Source: Russula earlei (Eukaryota; Basidiomycota; Agaricomycetes; Russulales; Russulaceae). From it: a stretch of 64,000 nt of DNA. The notes beneath the pieces are model-generated. The model had not been told where the DNA came from. It saw only the letters and a program-made list of their open reading frames with translations, and did no database searches. This document shows positions 1 through 11,967 of this stretch, one piece after another. The position numbers were made by a program, and so were the translations under genes. Numbering within the stretch: position 1 is the first letter of the stretch; each line of letters starts with the position of its first letter. Location: positions 1 through 64,000 of the forward strand of contig JAGFNK010000114.1 in the NCBI GenBank assembly GCA_025769875.1. The letters run 5' to 3'.

Positions 1-1098
1 ACTATGGAAAAGTTAAATGTCAAAGTATCATTAAGCACAGCATATCACCCCACAGACAGACGGAGAAACAGAACGAGTTAACCAAGAACTAGAACAATAC
101 CTACGAATATTTGCAACCATCAAGCAGACAATTGGGCAGAACTAATTCCCCTTTATGGAATTTGCACATAATGCCAGACAACACAGTGCTACGAACAAAC
201 CCCCATTTGAAGTCTGGTATGGCTTTAACCCAACATTTGCTCCGCCCCTTGCCTTTACACATCAAAGTTCCCCTCAATCCAAGAAAGACTATCAAGACTA
301 AACCAACTCAGAGAAGAAGTAGCTGCCTCCCTGAACCGAGCAACAGAATCATGAAGCAATCAGGACCTCAAACCTCCACATTCGTTTTAAAGAAGGGGAT
401 CAAGTATGGCTGGAAGCCACGAATCTACGAACGACTCACCCAAAAGCAAAACTAGCCCCTCGACGCTATGGGCCATTCAAAGTCAACCACTGCCTATCCA
501 GTAAACGTTCGCCTCGAACTACCAAAGTCTTGGAAAGATACAACCCAGTTTTTCACACCACTCCCTAATTAAACCTTACAAAGAAACCATTGCCCATGGT
601 CCTAACTTTTCAAACCCGCCACCAATATTAGTCGAAGGTGAAGAACAATATGAAGTAGAGCAGATCCTAACTCTTGGCTCTCCCCAAACCGCAAAGGAAT
701 CCAATACCTAGTTAAAATGGAAAGGGTATACAGTCGCAGAAAATACTTGGGAACCAGCATCTAACCTATCAAAAGCGCAATTACTTGTTAAAGACTTCCA
801 TCGGAAATATCCAAAGGCGCTTAAGACAATTCCCACCAGGAGTAACCCCTAAACCAACAACTCTCATCATGACCTCTGTCGATGATTACCTTTATCCTTG
901 TTACCAACAAACTTTTCAGAGAACTCCTGCGATCACATGCACTCAATCGACATGGCTATCCCCAAAGCAATCCATAGGACAAGGGAGAACTCCTCACGAA
1001 CCAACCGACTTCGACTCTTCATATGCAAACTACTCCAACTTCCAAAGAAACAAATTCCTACTGTTGCAGGAGCAACAAGTCTATAAAGAGGGGATGAA
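1..1098 (+). mobile_element. Ty3/gypsy chromovirus, 3' part of pol (degenerate)
   Basis: Decayed end of a gypsy polyprotein. In shifting + frames one reads the integrase core ([20 protein letters not shown] near 35-100, then EFAHNARQHSATNKPPFEVW near 155-215) and, at about 630-815, a chromodomain (EEQYEVEQIL, then LKWKGY and ENTWEP). Several frameshifts and an in-frame stop in the chromodomain show it is dead. A spacer follows, then a purine-rich polypurine-tract-like run (about 1085-1098) directly before the LTR. The 5' portion lies outside the window. Chromodomain-bearing gypsy elements are common in fungi and tend to insert in heterochromatin, which fits the surroundings. Confidence 0.85.
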
Positions 1099-1926
1099 TG
1101 TTACGAACCAAGGCCAAGTCCTGGCCAAGGATTGTCCTATTTTACTCAAGAAAGACCTCCCTCACTTTGCATTGCCGACTCCCTTCCATTTTCTGGGCTA
1201 TCCCTCCTGTGGTACAAGATATTGCTATATGCAAAGCACTCTAACACGACCAGCACCGGTTTCCTAATCGGGTAATCATCGCGTGGCAGCCACATGGCCA
1301 CCCAGCCACCATGGACCCGGAACAGCGGCACAAACTCTTAGAAACTGTTGCATAAATCATCTGATGTCATCAAGGCTCCAATGACATCATGGCTGACTGA
1401 GCGACTCCACAGTGACCTCATAGGCTCACTAAGCGCCCCACAGTGACATCATAATGATGTCATTGCTCCACAATGATCAGTAATGCGCTCAGTAAGCCTG
1501 AAACCTCGGCATAAGCAAGTTTATGCCTCTGTAGTCCTATTGGATGGTACCAAAGAGTCTAGAATAGTCCCAGTGCTTTGTAATCGACCCTGTACACTGT
1601 ATATAAGCCCCAATGAAGCATGGCAGTCGTCAGACTGTCCATTTGTGATACTCTCCACTTCCTGGGTACTCCCCTGCGACTGCTCAGTCTAAAGCCTTCC
1701 CTCGTCTTCAAGGTACTCTTCAACGACCGCCTTGTTTAAAGTCCCTCGCTGCACTGGCCTCTACTCTTCGCCTCTGCCTCTTGCAACACGTACCAGTCCC
1801 CATCTGGTATCTTCTAGTCGTTTGGCTCGTCCTCCTGTTCAACGCCGTTTACGCCGCGTACCACCTGTTCCGACCCCTGCCCACCTGCTCCTGAGTCCTT
1901 AGTGATCAGCAGTACGTGTCTTGACA
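1099..1926 (+). repeat. 3' LTR of the gypsy chromovirus (828 bp, family G1)
   Basis: Starts TGTTACGAACC directly after the polypurine tract and ends GTCTTGACA, so it has the TG...CA ends of an LTR. The same sequence occurs twice more in the window in reverse orientation (4791-5618 and 8521-9349) with the same ends and nearly the same length. The downstream flank GAGTG (1927-1931) should be one copy of the target duplication; the partner lies left of the window. It interrupts the copia gag that resumes at 1927. Confidence 0.9.
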
Positions 1927-2640
1927 GAGTGCAGCAACGTCCGCAATGTGGGAGTGTCCAGGACCATGGCTGTGATTGGCCTTCTCCTTGCCTTTCCCTT
2001 TGCCTTTGCTGCCGCGCTTACCGCACTGGTGCTTGTCCTTATCTTCATCATGCTTGGGCTTATTGCCCTGCTGCTGATTGGAGAAGGAGGGGTCACTGTG
2101 CTTGCACTTGACAGCTGATAGCTTCTGCGCGCTGTGTTTCTTGTTTGTGCCACAATTCATCTCAGTTTGGTATTGAGAGACAATAGACTCTTGCACGTCC
2201 TTTGGGCTAAGATTGGCTAGATCATAGTTCTGAGTGACAATGTGGACAAGCATTTCCCATTTTGGGGGAATGGCGGCAAGCATGATGAGCACCTGTAAGG
2301 CATCAGGAATGATAAGGGAAGATCTTGTTGGATCGCAATGCTAGATCTCAGGACCATATGACCAACTGCCATATCATTCCCTTTGTTCCATTCACTGGGC
2401 AGCAATCTCTTCAGAAAGAGGTGCCTGGGGAAGGGCAGGGACAATTGGCAGATCAAACATGCCATTGCAATAACCCCACAGTCCAACAGACATGAGGTAG
2501 GCTTTCATAGCCTTTGACCAAATACCATAGTTGGCACCATCAAGGATGGGGACAACAGGGGCAGAGGGTTGAGATGATAGCTGTAAGAATAGGGCTTAGA
2601 GGTTGTCAGTAAGAGTATTGTATTCAAACAAGCTGACATA
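1927..2640 (-). pseudogene. Ty1/copia gag (UBN2-type) fragment
   Basis: Minus-strand reading gives a copia-type Gag. The N-terminal part (LDGANYGIWSKAMKAYLMSV, about 2555-2500) is the UBN2/retrotran_gag signature. It is followed by a stop-broken middle, then IPPKWEMLVHIVTQN and a Lys/Gly/His-rich tail with a damaged zinc-knuckle-like segment (HQCGKRGSKGKGKGKEKANH, about 2025-1965). The frame is cut at 1926 by the gypsy LTR, so the 3' part of the copia element lies beyond the left edge. The gag sits in the right orientation and order relative to the primer-binding site and 5' LTR at 2732-3051. Confidence 0.75.
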
Positions 2641-2731
2641 GTCTCCCCATAGGGTAGACTAGCTTGCCGCAGCATGCAGGCTTCAGGGATGCTTCGCTAT
2701 CGTTGCAGCCGATGAAGGCACATGGCTTGCA

Positions 2732-2743
2732 GGGCCCATAACC
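2732..2743 (-). other. Copia primer-binding site (half-tRNA iMet type)
   Basis: On the minus strand GGTTATGGGCCC immediately follows the last base of the LTR. Ty1/copia elements such as Drosophila copia and yeast Ty5 prime on a cleaved initiator tRNA-Met, with a PBS complementary to the anticodon stem-loop (GGTTATGAGCCC type). One mismatch separates this site from that consensus. Its position directly beside the LTR supports both calls. Confidence 0.6.
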
Positions 2744-3051
2744 TGTTGCACAGCATAGAGTGCAGCTAACAGGCCAAGCAACCCACCTTAGATGTTGTGC
2801 TAATGCTCAAGTGATATTGGGGTGTAGAGCAATGTGTATACTCATCTACATGTATGGTATTTATACCCTCTATGACCCAGAGCTGTTCCTAAGTCCAAAA
2901 GAGGTGACTACAGGTGTCCACTATATCACGCACTGAGTGATGCATGATGTGGAAATGTTCTAGACACAGCATAAGGCTGCATCTTGTGATAGATAGTGTA
3001 GTATGCATAACCCTATTGCCATAAGCGCATATGCTAAAGTTCTGTCTAACA
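2744..3051 (-). repeat. 5' LTR of the copia element (308 bp)
   Basis: Minus strand starts TGTTAGACAG and ends GTGCAACA, so the ends are TGTTA...CAACA. It is followed on the minus strand by the primer-binding site and then gag, the correct order for a 5' LTR. A TATA-like stretch (GGTATAAATACC, near 2858-2870) could be its promoter. The partner 3' LTR is outside the window, so no target duplication can be checked. Confidence 0.65.
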
Positions 3052-3129
3052 CATAACATCTATGAGCAGATCTTGAACCTTGTATGAAGGTCTTCACCTT
3101 CTTTGATCCATTTTGGTTCCAGTTCAACA

Positions 3130-6046
3130 CAGATTAGCCAATATTAAGTATACTCAGCTATTGCACAGAGTGCGGGATCAAATTGCATCCATGTTAGCAG
3201 CTAAGGTGGACATTAGAGGTAATTGATCTAGTTTTTGTCATGCCAGATATCTGAAAGTGTATCCGCAGGTGCGGCACACTCAAGGGGTGGCACTGGATGA
3301 TTCTCATGACAAATTCATTAACCCCATGGATATCCAGATATTGGCCCAGCACATAGATGAAGAGGGCATCCATTTGCATGAAGAAGATGCCATCTCTGTG
3401 AGGCTGTGGGTTGATAAACTCAGAACTGAAAAGATATCAGTCTTTTATCAAGATAAGCTTGATGAACCACCCCAGACTTCAAAGCTGCATAAAGGGTGCT
3501 TTGTCCTTTGCATCCAAACTGAGTTTCAATGGGATGTGTTCCAGCGCCTTGGCCACTCGTTTATTGGTATTGATGCAACACATAATACAACCCAATATGT
3601 CAATCTGCTTCTATTTATGATCATTGCTAAGGACCATTGGGGGCATGGTGCATAAGAATGAATCCGGGATCTTGGTGCTGAGCACTCATACTCCCTATAG
3701 GTGTTCCTGTTGCCTGGATGCTTGCTTCAAATGGCAACATGGAAATCATTTCCTTTTTTGTAAACTTGGTAAAGGAAGTGAGTCCTGCTGTCTGCCCCTC
3801 AGTAATAATGACAGATCATGATGAGGCACAAATTGCAGCGCTTTGGGATGTGTACCCACAGAGCCAAGTGTACCTCTGCACATGGCACATCCTCCACATG
3901 ATGAGATCACACATCGTTACCACTGAGTTTCGAGCACTATGGGACAAGGTCAAAGCTTGGGTGAATACAGAGGATATGGCCACATTCTTCAAGCTTTGGG
4001 ATGATGTTGCAAATGATCCCTCTAACCCTCAATCTTTTGTGCATTACCTGTCTTCCAAATGGTTGCCTTATAGCCATATGTGGTCCAAAGTTGTCCGAAA
4101 AAGCAGGACAATTCTTGCAGAGGGAGACACCAATATGTTACTTGAAGTGTATGTTATCAATTTGACATGGCCAGATCTAATTACTAATTTAATTCAGATA
4201 TCATCATGTATTAAAAATGCATTGGCTTGACAGGAAGTGGAATTGGAGGATCAACCATATTATTCACACACTAGTGAATGGTATGGAGCCTCATTACCAA
4301 AATGAGAGCATGCAACAAGCTGTCGGGCTGGTGGGCCCTGATCTGGCTGAGAAATGGTGACATGAAATCCTGGAAATAGCCAATAGCATTTCCCAGGATT
4401 CAATCAAGAAATTTGATGACAACTGCTTCCATGTTGCATCGGCTTCTCAACAGGGTAAATTCTTTGTTGTCAATCTAGGTTGATTGATATGCAATTTGCC
4501 CTGACTTCCCAAGGGTACAGGTTTGCAAGCACATAGCTGCTATCCAACACCATTTCCCTACCAAATTCCCAGATGATAAGCCTAAGTGCCTCATAGCACA
4601 GTCCTCAATTACCCATGCATGCACTGGCATTCCAAGACCAGAGGAATCCATTCAAACACTCACAAAAGATATCAGTTGCCTATCACAGTTGCTTATCAAT
4701 CGGTTGATGGAACCAGCAACAGCAACCCCAGCTGTTGTTGAAGCCTACTGGTTGGCAAAGTATAGCCTAACCACCACAATCACATCTACTTGTCAAGACA
4801 TGTACTACTGATCACTAAGGACTCAGGAGCAGGTGGGCAAGGGTCGGAACAGATGGTACGCGGTGAAGGCGGCATTGAACAGGAGGACGAGCCAAACAAC
4901 GAGGAGGTACCAGATGGGGACTGGTAGGTGTTGCAAGAGACAAAGGTGAAGGCTAGAGGCCAGTGTAGCGAGGGGCTTTAAACAAGGCGGTCGTTGAAGA
5001 GTACCTTGAAGACGAGAGTAGACTTTAAACTGAGCGGTCGCAGGGGAGTACCCAGGAGGATGAGAGTATCACAAATGGACAGTCTGACGACTGCCATGCT
5101 TCATTGGGGCTTATATACAGTGTACAGGGTCAATTACAAAGAACTGGGACTATTCTAGACTCTTTGGTACCATCCAATAGGACTACAGAGGCATAAACTT
5201 GCTTGTGTCAACTTTCAGGCTTACTGAGCGCATTACTGATCATTGTGGAGCGATGACATCATTATGATGTCACTGCAGAGCGCTTAGTGAGCCTATGAGG
5301 TCACTGTGGAGTCGCTCAGTCAGCCATGATGTCATTGGAGCCTTGATGACGTCAGATGATTTATGCAACAGTTTCTAAGAGTTTGTGCTGCTGTTTTGGG
5401 TCCTTGGTGGCTGGGTGGCCATGTGGCTGCCACGCGATGATTACCCGATTAGGAAACGGGTGCCTGGTCGTGTTATAGTGCCTTTGCAATAGCGATATCT
5501 TGTACCGCAGGAGGGATAGCCCAGAAAATGGAAGGGAGTCAGCAATGCAAAGTGAGAGAGGTCTCTCTTGAGTGAAATAGGACAATCTATGGCCAGGACC
5601 TGGCCTTGGTTCGTAACACTACTCAGCATCAGAGTGCTTTACCCAAAAAGGCTGCAATTGCACCCAATCAAAACACTTGGATGGAGACCACCAACCATAT
5701 GGGAATCAAATGGGCCCCAAAGTGGAAGTGCCTCCCTGGTGAGTGTGGGTTGACAGAGAAGAGTATTGGCACTGCTGCCAAGGGCAAGCACTGTCATGTT
5801 CACAGCAACCCATACACTGGGGAGGAATGCTCAGGTAAGCGCACCAAATCCAATGCCCTCTCTGTTGTGGCCAATGTGTGGGCCCAAGCTGTGCGTTCTC
5901 AGGCATGTGTGCCCCCTGCGACCACTCCCTCCCTCAGCCCAGCCACAGTGTATGCCCTCCCCTCATCATTGCCCACAGGTGCCTTCACACCACCCACCCC
6001 AAGTGTGGCAGTGCTGGCCTTCTCAGAATCACAATCAAGCCCTTAG
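3130..6046 (+). mobile_element. MULE-family transposase gene, split by a solo LTR
   Basis: Mutator-like transposase on the + strand. In order: an N-terminal region (from about 3257), the RNase H-like MULE core with FIGIDATHNT (about 3560-3590; first catalytic Asp), MTDHDEAQ (about 3808; second Asp) and WHILHMMRSH (about 3880), and a SWIM-type zinc finger (CNLPDFPRVQVCKHIAA, about 4492-4540). The C-terminal tail resumes at 5619 beyond the inserted LTR and ends at a stop at 6044-6046. Frame changes, probably decayed introns, and an in-frame stop near 4360 indicate an inactive copy. Terminal inverted repeats were not identified. Confidence 0.8.
4791..5618 (-). repeat. Solo LTR, family G1, TSD CTACT
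   Basis: Reverse copy of the 1099-1926 LTR: on the + strand it begins TGTCAAGACATG and ends GGTTCGTAACA. It is flanked by an exact 5-bp target-site duplication, CTACT at 4786-4790 and CTACT at 5619-5623. No internal retroelement sequence remains, so it is a solo LTR left by LTR-LTR recombination. It lies inside the MULE transposase reading region. Confidence 0.93.
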
Positions 6047-7471
6047 ATTAGCTTAAATATTATTTATTTTGTTGTCCATAACTCCTGAAACTACCATTAT
6101 GAAAGTTGACATTGTGTGTGTAATTATTATTCTGCATTTGAAAACAATTGCAGGGTTTATGGGAATTGCCTTGAGGAGCCACGTTGGTGGGGCACTTACC
6201 ATTTCTGGAGTGTGACACTTTTTGCGAAAAGACGTCAACTGGGAAGAGCAAGCATGTGACATCAGCAACAGTTGAAACTGTTGACGATGTGGATATGACA
6301 GATGCTGAGGAGAACATATATGTCAAGGGCATACTTTTTCCAATCATGGCAGACATCTGCATAAACTCAAGTGCTTGTTGATTTAGGGAAGAAGAAAAGT
6401 GCAACCCTTGGTAATCCACAAGTGATCGATGCCAACAGCCTACTCATTGATGTGGACGTTCAGTTGGTCAATGACAATCTGACTATGTGTGAAGATAAGC
6501 AACAAGATGTTGATCATTTCTTTCATCTCACCATTGTCAAACATGTGAATGGGAAGTCTGAAAAGTTTTGTGCATGCAAACTTTGCCCATGGATTCTTGC
6601 ATTTAATTCTGTCACATGTATTGATGTGAGATGTATAGGGGCAACAAGAGCCTTGTTGACAAAGTCACAACATTACAATGCCCCTCAAAGCAGGTCATGC
6701 AGTATGTTACTTTTGCAACTTTTCTTAAATTTCTTAATTCTCATCTATTTAGGGCAAATATTGCAACTGGGCAAACAGTGCCAACTTTGTGTCTAAGCTT
6801 CCTGGGGACATCAAAAGGTGGAAGGCAGCAGCAGAAGAAGCAACATGCATGTTGGAGTGTGACCTTAGAGAGAAGCCTCATTCAGAGCAGGTCATCCCTT
6901 ACTCAGACAAGCTGTTCCACCATGCAGCAATAGAGTGGCTTGTGGTGACAGATCAGGTATGGAATTCATTTTTACAACTAAATTTCTGGTTTAATCATCT
7001 TTCTTCCTAGCCAATCCATGCCCTTGAACATCCTAAGTTCAAGGAGATGATAGACATTGCTTCTCATGCAACAAATGTGGTGAAGATCCCAGGATAGAAG
7101 GCAACCCACACAGAAATCATGCACATGTTCAAGAACCACCTTACATCATTGAAATCCAAGCTCAATGTAAGTGTTGTTCTGCTCTTTTGTTTGTTTCTCA
7201 TTGTATTACAGGATCCTACCATTCAAGGCAAAGTGAGCTTGACTTGTGATGCATGGCAGGTGGGAAACATGGATGGCTACTTTGTGGTCATAGCACACTG
7301 GATCAAGGAGCAAATGCCTTGCAAATGGGAACTCAAGGGTGCTCTGATCAGTTTCATGCAACTCAACAACACACACAACAGTGAATGGCTGGGTCAAGCA
7401 CTATTCAAAATTGTTATACATGTTGGAATTGAGCATAAGGTAAGTGCATCATTGCTATCATGCTCCCATCT

Positions 7472-7912
7472 GTTGAGATTATCATTGATTTGGTGTGTTA
7501 CCACTACCCTGGGATGTTGTGATGTAATCACAGCCAAGGTGCATTGATGTGTTGGTTACATGGACCAGGCACCACCAGCTTAGCTCAGGCACATGATGTG
7601 CCAGATCATGTGGACCAGCTCAGCTCATACACTGAGATCTGCATTAGATACAATGATAAGTTAATTGTTGACAATCAGTAGCTACTAACAACTGATCCTT
7701 TATGATACAAGTTGGTAGTTATGATTACTTTGCTTAGAGATGCTTTTGCATATTTAAGAGGCACTCAATTAGCTAGATCGCTTCAGTTCTGAAGTGAGTA
7801 CTTACTGTTTCCTATCTTATCTCTTGCATCTAATCATGCATTGTAGATATCTTTTGATAGATCTTAAGGATCTTATCGCTGTTATCATAACCTGTGCCCA
7901 TCTGCTTCAACA
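7472..7912 (+). repeat. Solo LTR, family G2 (441 bp), TSD CCATC
   Basis: Begins TGTTGAGATT and ends GCTTCAACA. An exact target duplication CCATC occurs at 7467-7471 and 7913-7917. Related copies are at 11598-11967 (reverse) and 16083-16563. It is inserted within a hAT intron whose donor is GTAAGT at 7441 and whose acceptor is just before GTTGGCCATG (about 7936). Confidence 0.93.
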
Positions 7913-8520
7913 CCATCATGCTTATCCTCTACCAAGGTTGGCCATGTCACCTGCAATAACATGAGCAACAATCCAACAATGATGAAGGAATTCACTGCAC
8001 AACTGAAGACTATTACAGGCAAGAAGTACAACAGAAGAAAGAGAAAGATCAAGTATGCTGGTCCACAAGCATACCAAATTCAGTTACTGACAAACAATAG
8101 CTGTCTCACACATGTCATCAACCTGGCAACACAAATGCTCATCTCAACATACAGCAAGTCACCCCATTTTGATCCAAAGCAGCTGGATGCTCATATACCA
8201 ACATCACACAATGAGGTGGGGCTGGTAAGGGCAATTGTTGTCAAGGAACACTCCTCATCAAAGTGAAAAGAAATGTGGAAAACCATTCAGAATAAGGTAA
8301 ACCATGGACCATCTGTTCAACCTATCCTTGATATGAAGGTGTGATGGTCATCAACATTTCTTATGCTGGATCATGCAGAAAGAAAAAAAGATGTGCATAA
8401 CTAGTTCTAAATGAAGATGTCTACCCCTTACTCATTTTCCACAGTGCATTGATGCATTTGTTGACAAACTTCATTGGGAAGAACATGACTCCATAAAATA
8501 TGTGAGCTGAAGCTTACAAG

Positions 8521-9349
8521 TGTCAAGACATGTACTGCTGATCACTAAGGACTCAGGAGCAGGTGGGCAAGGGTTGGAACAGATGGTATGCGGCATAAAT
8601 GGCGTTGAACAGGAGGATGAGCCAAATGACTAGAAGGTACCAGATGGGGACTGGTATGTGTTGCAGAATGCAGAGGCAAAGGGTAGAGGCCAGTGCAACG
8701 AAGGGGCTTTAAACAAGGTGGTTGTTGAAGAGTACCTTGAAGACGAGGGAAGGCTTTAGACTGAGCAGTTGCAGGGGAGTACCCAGGAAGATGAGAGTAT
8801 CACAAATGGACAGTCTGACGACTGCCATGCTACATTGGGGTTTATATACAGTGTACAGGGTTGATTACAAAGAACTGGAACTATTCTAGACCCTTTGGTA
8901 CTATCCAATAGGACTACAGAGGCATAAACTTGCTTGTGTCAGGTTTCAGGCTTACTGTGCATATTACTGATCATTGTGGAGCGATGACATCCTTATGATG
9001 TCACTGTCAAGCACTTAGTGAGCCTATGAGGTCACTGTGGAGTTGCTCAGTCAGCCATGATGTCATTGGAGCCTTGATGACATCAGATGAGTTATGCAAC
9101 AGTTAGTAGGAGTTTGTGCTGCTGTTTCGGGTTCTTGGTGGCTGGGTGGCCATGTGGCTGCCACGCAATGATTACCAGATTAGGAAACGGGTGCCTGGTT
9201 GTGTTATAGTGCCTTTGCAATAGTGATATCTTGCACTGCAGGAGGGGTAGCCCAAGAAACAGAAGTGAGTTGGCAATGCAAAGTGAGGGAGGTCTCTCTT
9301 GAGTGAAATAGGACAATATATGGCCAGGACCTGGCCTTGGTTCATAACA
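8521..9349 (-). repeat. Solo LTR, family G1 (829 bp), imperfect TSD
   Basis: Same ends as the other G1 copies (TGTCAAGACATG ... GGTTCATAACA on +). Flanks are ACAAG (8516-8520) and AAAAG (9350-9354), a 5-bp duplication with one mismatch. Compared with the copy at 4791 it shows many C-to-T and G-to-A changes at former CpG sites, so it looks older or more heavily mutated. It lies within the hAT transposase region. Confidence 0.88.
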
Positions 9350-10518
9350 AAAAGTAATGAGTGGTTGTGCATGAATATCTTCCTTGGCTTGCTAAGTGTA
9401 TGTCTGCCCTTATCTCTTTAAATCAAAGCTTGACATTCTTTAGCATGCTGATAATGCTCAACAGGCATTTTTATCCAACAACGTTCCAACTCTTCACTAT
9501 GCAATTCCCTCACTGGAAGCCCTTCACTGAGCATGGTCCACATGCGCTGGCCATCCTAAATTTCAGCCATTCACCTCTGCCCTTCATGCTGCATGTTAGA
9601 AGATTGACAAGTACTATGAGAAGACAACCAACTCTCCTGCGTACATCATGTTGATGAGTATGAGTGTTATATCTTATCCTACACCTTGACATTGCTGATA
9701 TATCTCTAGTTCTTAATCTGAAGGAGAAAATGGATTGGATACTTCAAGAAGCACTGGTCAACCAGGCTCCAGGAGGAAGTCCAGAATTGTGTTGAGGAGG
9801 AGGTATATTCAAGTCCCTCTCTTCCATTTTTTTTGCTCAGTACTTTTAGTTCAAAGGATGGTGGCTATGGTTGCATAGTGGTCCCATGACAATGCAACCA
9901 GTACTATCAACAAAGAGCAAGGGCCTGCATGCTCTGCTTCAAGAACTTGATGATGATGAAGAAGACCACACAGCTGATATAGGGGTGGATGTGCCAGATG
10001 ATCCTCAATGACCATAGCTTCATGACTACCAAGCCTATATGGACATTCCTGAGCAAGTGCTGGAAGGCTGGACAGCAGTCCAGTAGTGGGGTGTGAGTAT
10101 TTCAAACTGAACACTCTGATGACCTGTGTCTAACAAGATCTCATAGTACAATGCACAATGCTATCATCCTGCATGGGGTTCACTCATGCAGGACTATCTT
10201 GCAATTATGTCATCATCAGTCTTGAGCAAGTGTGCATTCTTGCAGGGGGGGATCACAATATCAAAATGCCACAGTTGTCTCAAGGGTGACATTGTGGAGG
10301 CCCTCCAGTGCATCAAATGTGCAATCTGGCATGACTTGCTCTTCCAAGAACTTGCACCATCATCAACATTGGAATTGGAGGAACATGATGAAGGGTTAGC
10401 AGATGTGGATAGAGGGGATTTTAAGGATGCTGAGGAGGAGTCAGACATTGAAGGGTTTTCTTGGGATGAGCTACTGATTGAGGATGAAGATGAGGAGGCT
10501 ATGAGTTGGTCTGAATAG

Positions 10519-10795
10519 CATAGTAGCTTCCATTGACACAACATTTTCAGCTCCACTATCTCATTCTACTACTAAACATATTTTACACATAAAAGCTCTG
10601 GCCTAGGCTGAGCCAAGCCAAAGCCAGCCAGGTTTGATGGCTTTGGCCTGGCTCCGGATTTGAGAAAGCCAAAGCTGCCTCAAGTCAGGCCAAAGCCAGG
10701 GCTTTCAGGCCAGGCCAGGCTGGAAGAACACTAATTCAAGTTCATCTGGGAAAGGTCAAGCTCATCAAAGCTGCAAGGTGTACCCAAGTTGGAAC
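10519..10795. other. Non-coding stretch with CCAAAGCCAG-like short repeats
   Basis: No gene is visible. Between about 10595 and 10735 there are degenerate, partly inverted repeats of GGCCAAAGCCAG / GGCTTTGGCC. This may be the 3' terminal region of the hAT element or a small satellite; no clean terminal inverted repeat was identified. Confidence 0.4.
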
Positions 10796-11597
10796 TCAAC
10801 CCCTGCAATGAGCTGGAGCCTGACTCAGACACAGCCATTGGCTGAACATTACTCCCAGGCCAGGGGAGCTACCTGTGGCCATGCCATTCTGCACCTGGAG
10901 CCCAGCCAAGTGGTACTGATGTTCCAACTGCATCTTCTCCAATACATACTGAGCCTTGAGCTTCTGCTTCTTCATCTTGATGGCAGCTTTGGCTTTGATG
11001 CTTGCTATGTTCATGTTCTTCTCTGCAACAATCTTTTCCTTCCTCAACTCAATCCTCTTTTGAGCAGTCTCCTCCTCTGCCTTTGATGTATCAGCAAATC
11101 AATCCACAAGGGATTTCTTCTTCAAGTTTGATGGCATTGGCTTGGGTGCTGGGTTTGATTTCCCAGGTAAAGGGCTGTTCTTCTTCATCTTCTTGATGCT
11201 CTCTGTGTTCACACTGACACCAACTTTATGCTTGGTTGGTACTTGAGCTTCAATGTTATCATCTTTGAGGTCACTTTGCTGTGAATCAAGGTCCTTTGAA
11301 TCCTTATCAGCATCCTCTGTGATGTTCCCATCAAACCCATTATCCTTCTCATCAACATCTTCCTCAGTCTCAGCCATGCCAACACCATCACCAAAGTCCC
11401 AGCTGAGGAAGTCACTGGAGGAGTCATAGCCTGGAAGAATGGCAAAGACATCTATAGGTGCATCATTATTGCCAAGTCCTACAGGCACAAGGTTCAGTTC
11501 AAAAAAGTAGGGGCAGTCAGCTTTGACAATAGCTGATGAGATGTGACAAGTAAGTATCTGATATCAAATTACATATATACCTTCTCCAGTCTGACCC

Positions 11598-11967
11598 TGT
11601 AGAAAATAGAGGGCACAGGTCATGTGATAATGATAAGATCCTGAAGATCTATCAAAAGATATTTCAGGTTGTGTAAGACAAAACTGAAGCAATCTAGCTA
11701 ATTGAGAGCCTCTTAAATACACAAGAGCATCTCTAAGCAAATTAATCATAACTACCAACTTGTATCATCAAGCATCAGTCATTAGTAGCTACCAATTGCT
11801 CTCAATTAACTTATCATTATAACAAATGCAGGCTGCAGCATCTCAGCTGAGCTGGTCTGGGCTGATCCAAAGCATGAGCTGGGAGTGCCCAGTCCATGAG
11901 AGCTGACACATTAACACAACTGGGCTGTGATTACATCAGACTGCCCAAAGCAGTGGTAATCTCAACA
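11598..11967 (-). repeat. Solo LTR, family G2 (370 bp), TSD GACCC
   Basis: Reverse-orientation relative of 7472-7912: + strand begins TGTAGAAAATAG and ends GTAATCTCAACA. An exact target duplication GACCC occurs at 11593-11597 and 11968-11972. It is shorter than the other G2 copies, so it carries internal deletions. Confidence 0.9.

Larger units (their letters stand above)
6190..10518 (+). mobile_element. hAT-family transposase gene, split by two solo LTRs
   Basis: Exons of a hAT transposase can be followed across the region. They are a BED-like zinc-finger part (FCACKLC near 6560-6590), a helical domain (PYSDKLFHHAAIEWLV, about 6900-6948), the RNase H-like core (VSLTCDAW at about 7230 with its catalytic Asp; GHVTCNNMSNN at about 7942-7974 with the second), and the C-terminal dimerisation region (QDYLAIMSSS ... 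GGITISK ... RLKGDIVEALQC-like, 10186-10350). An acidic tail ends at 10518. Several in-frame stops, such as at the end of the 8000-8270 exon, make it a pseudogene. Introns with GT/AG ends remain visible, for example one starting GTAAGT at 7441. Two solo LTRs interrupt it. Confidence 0.85.
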
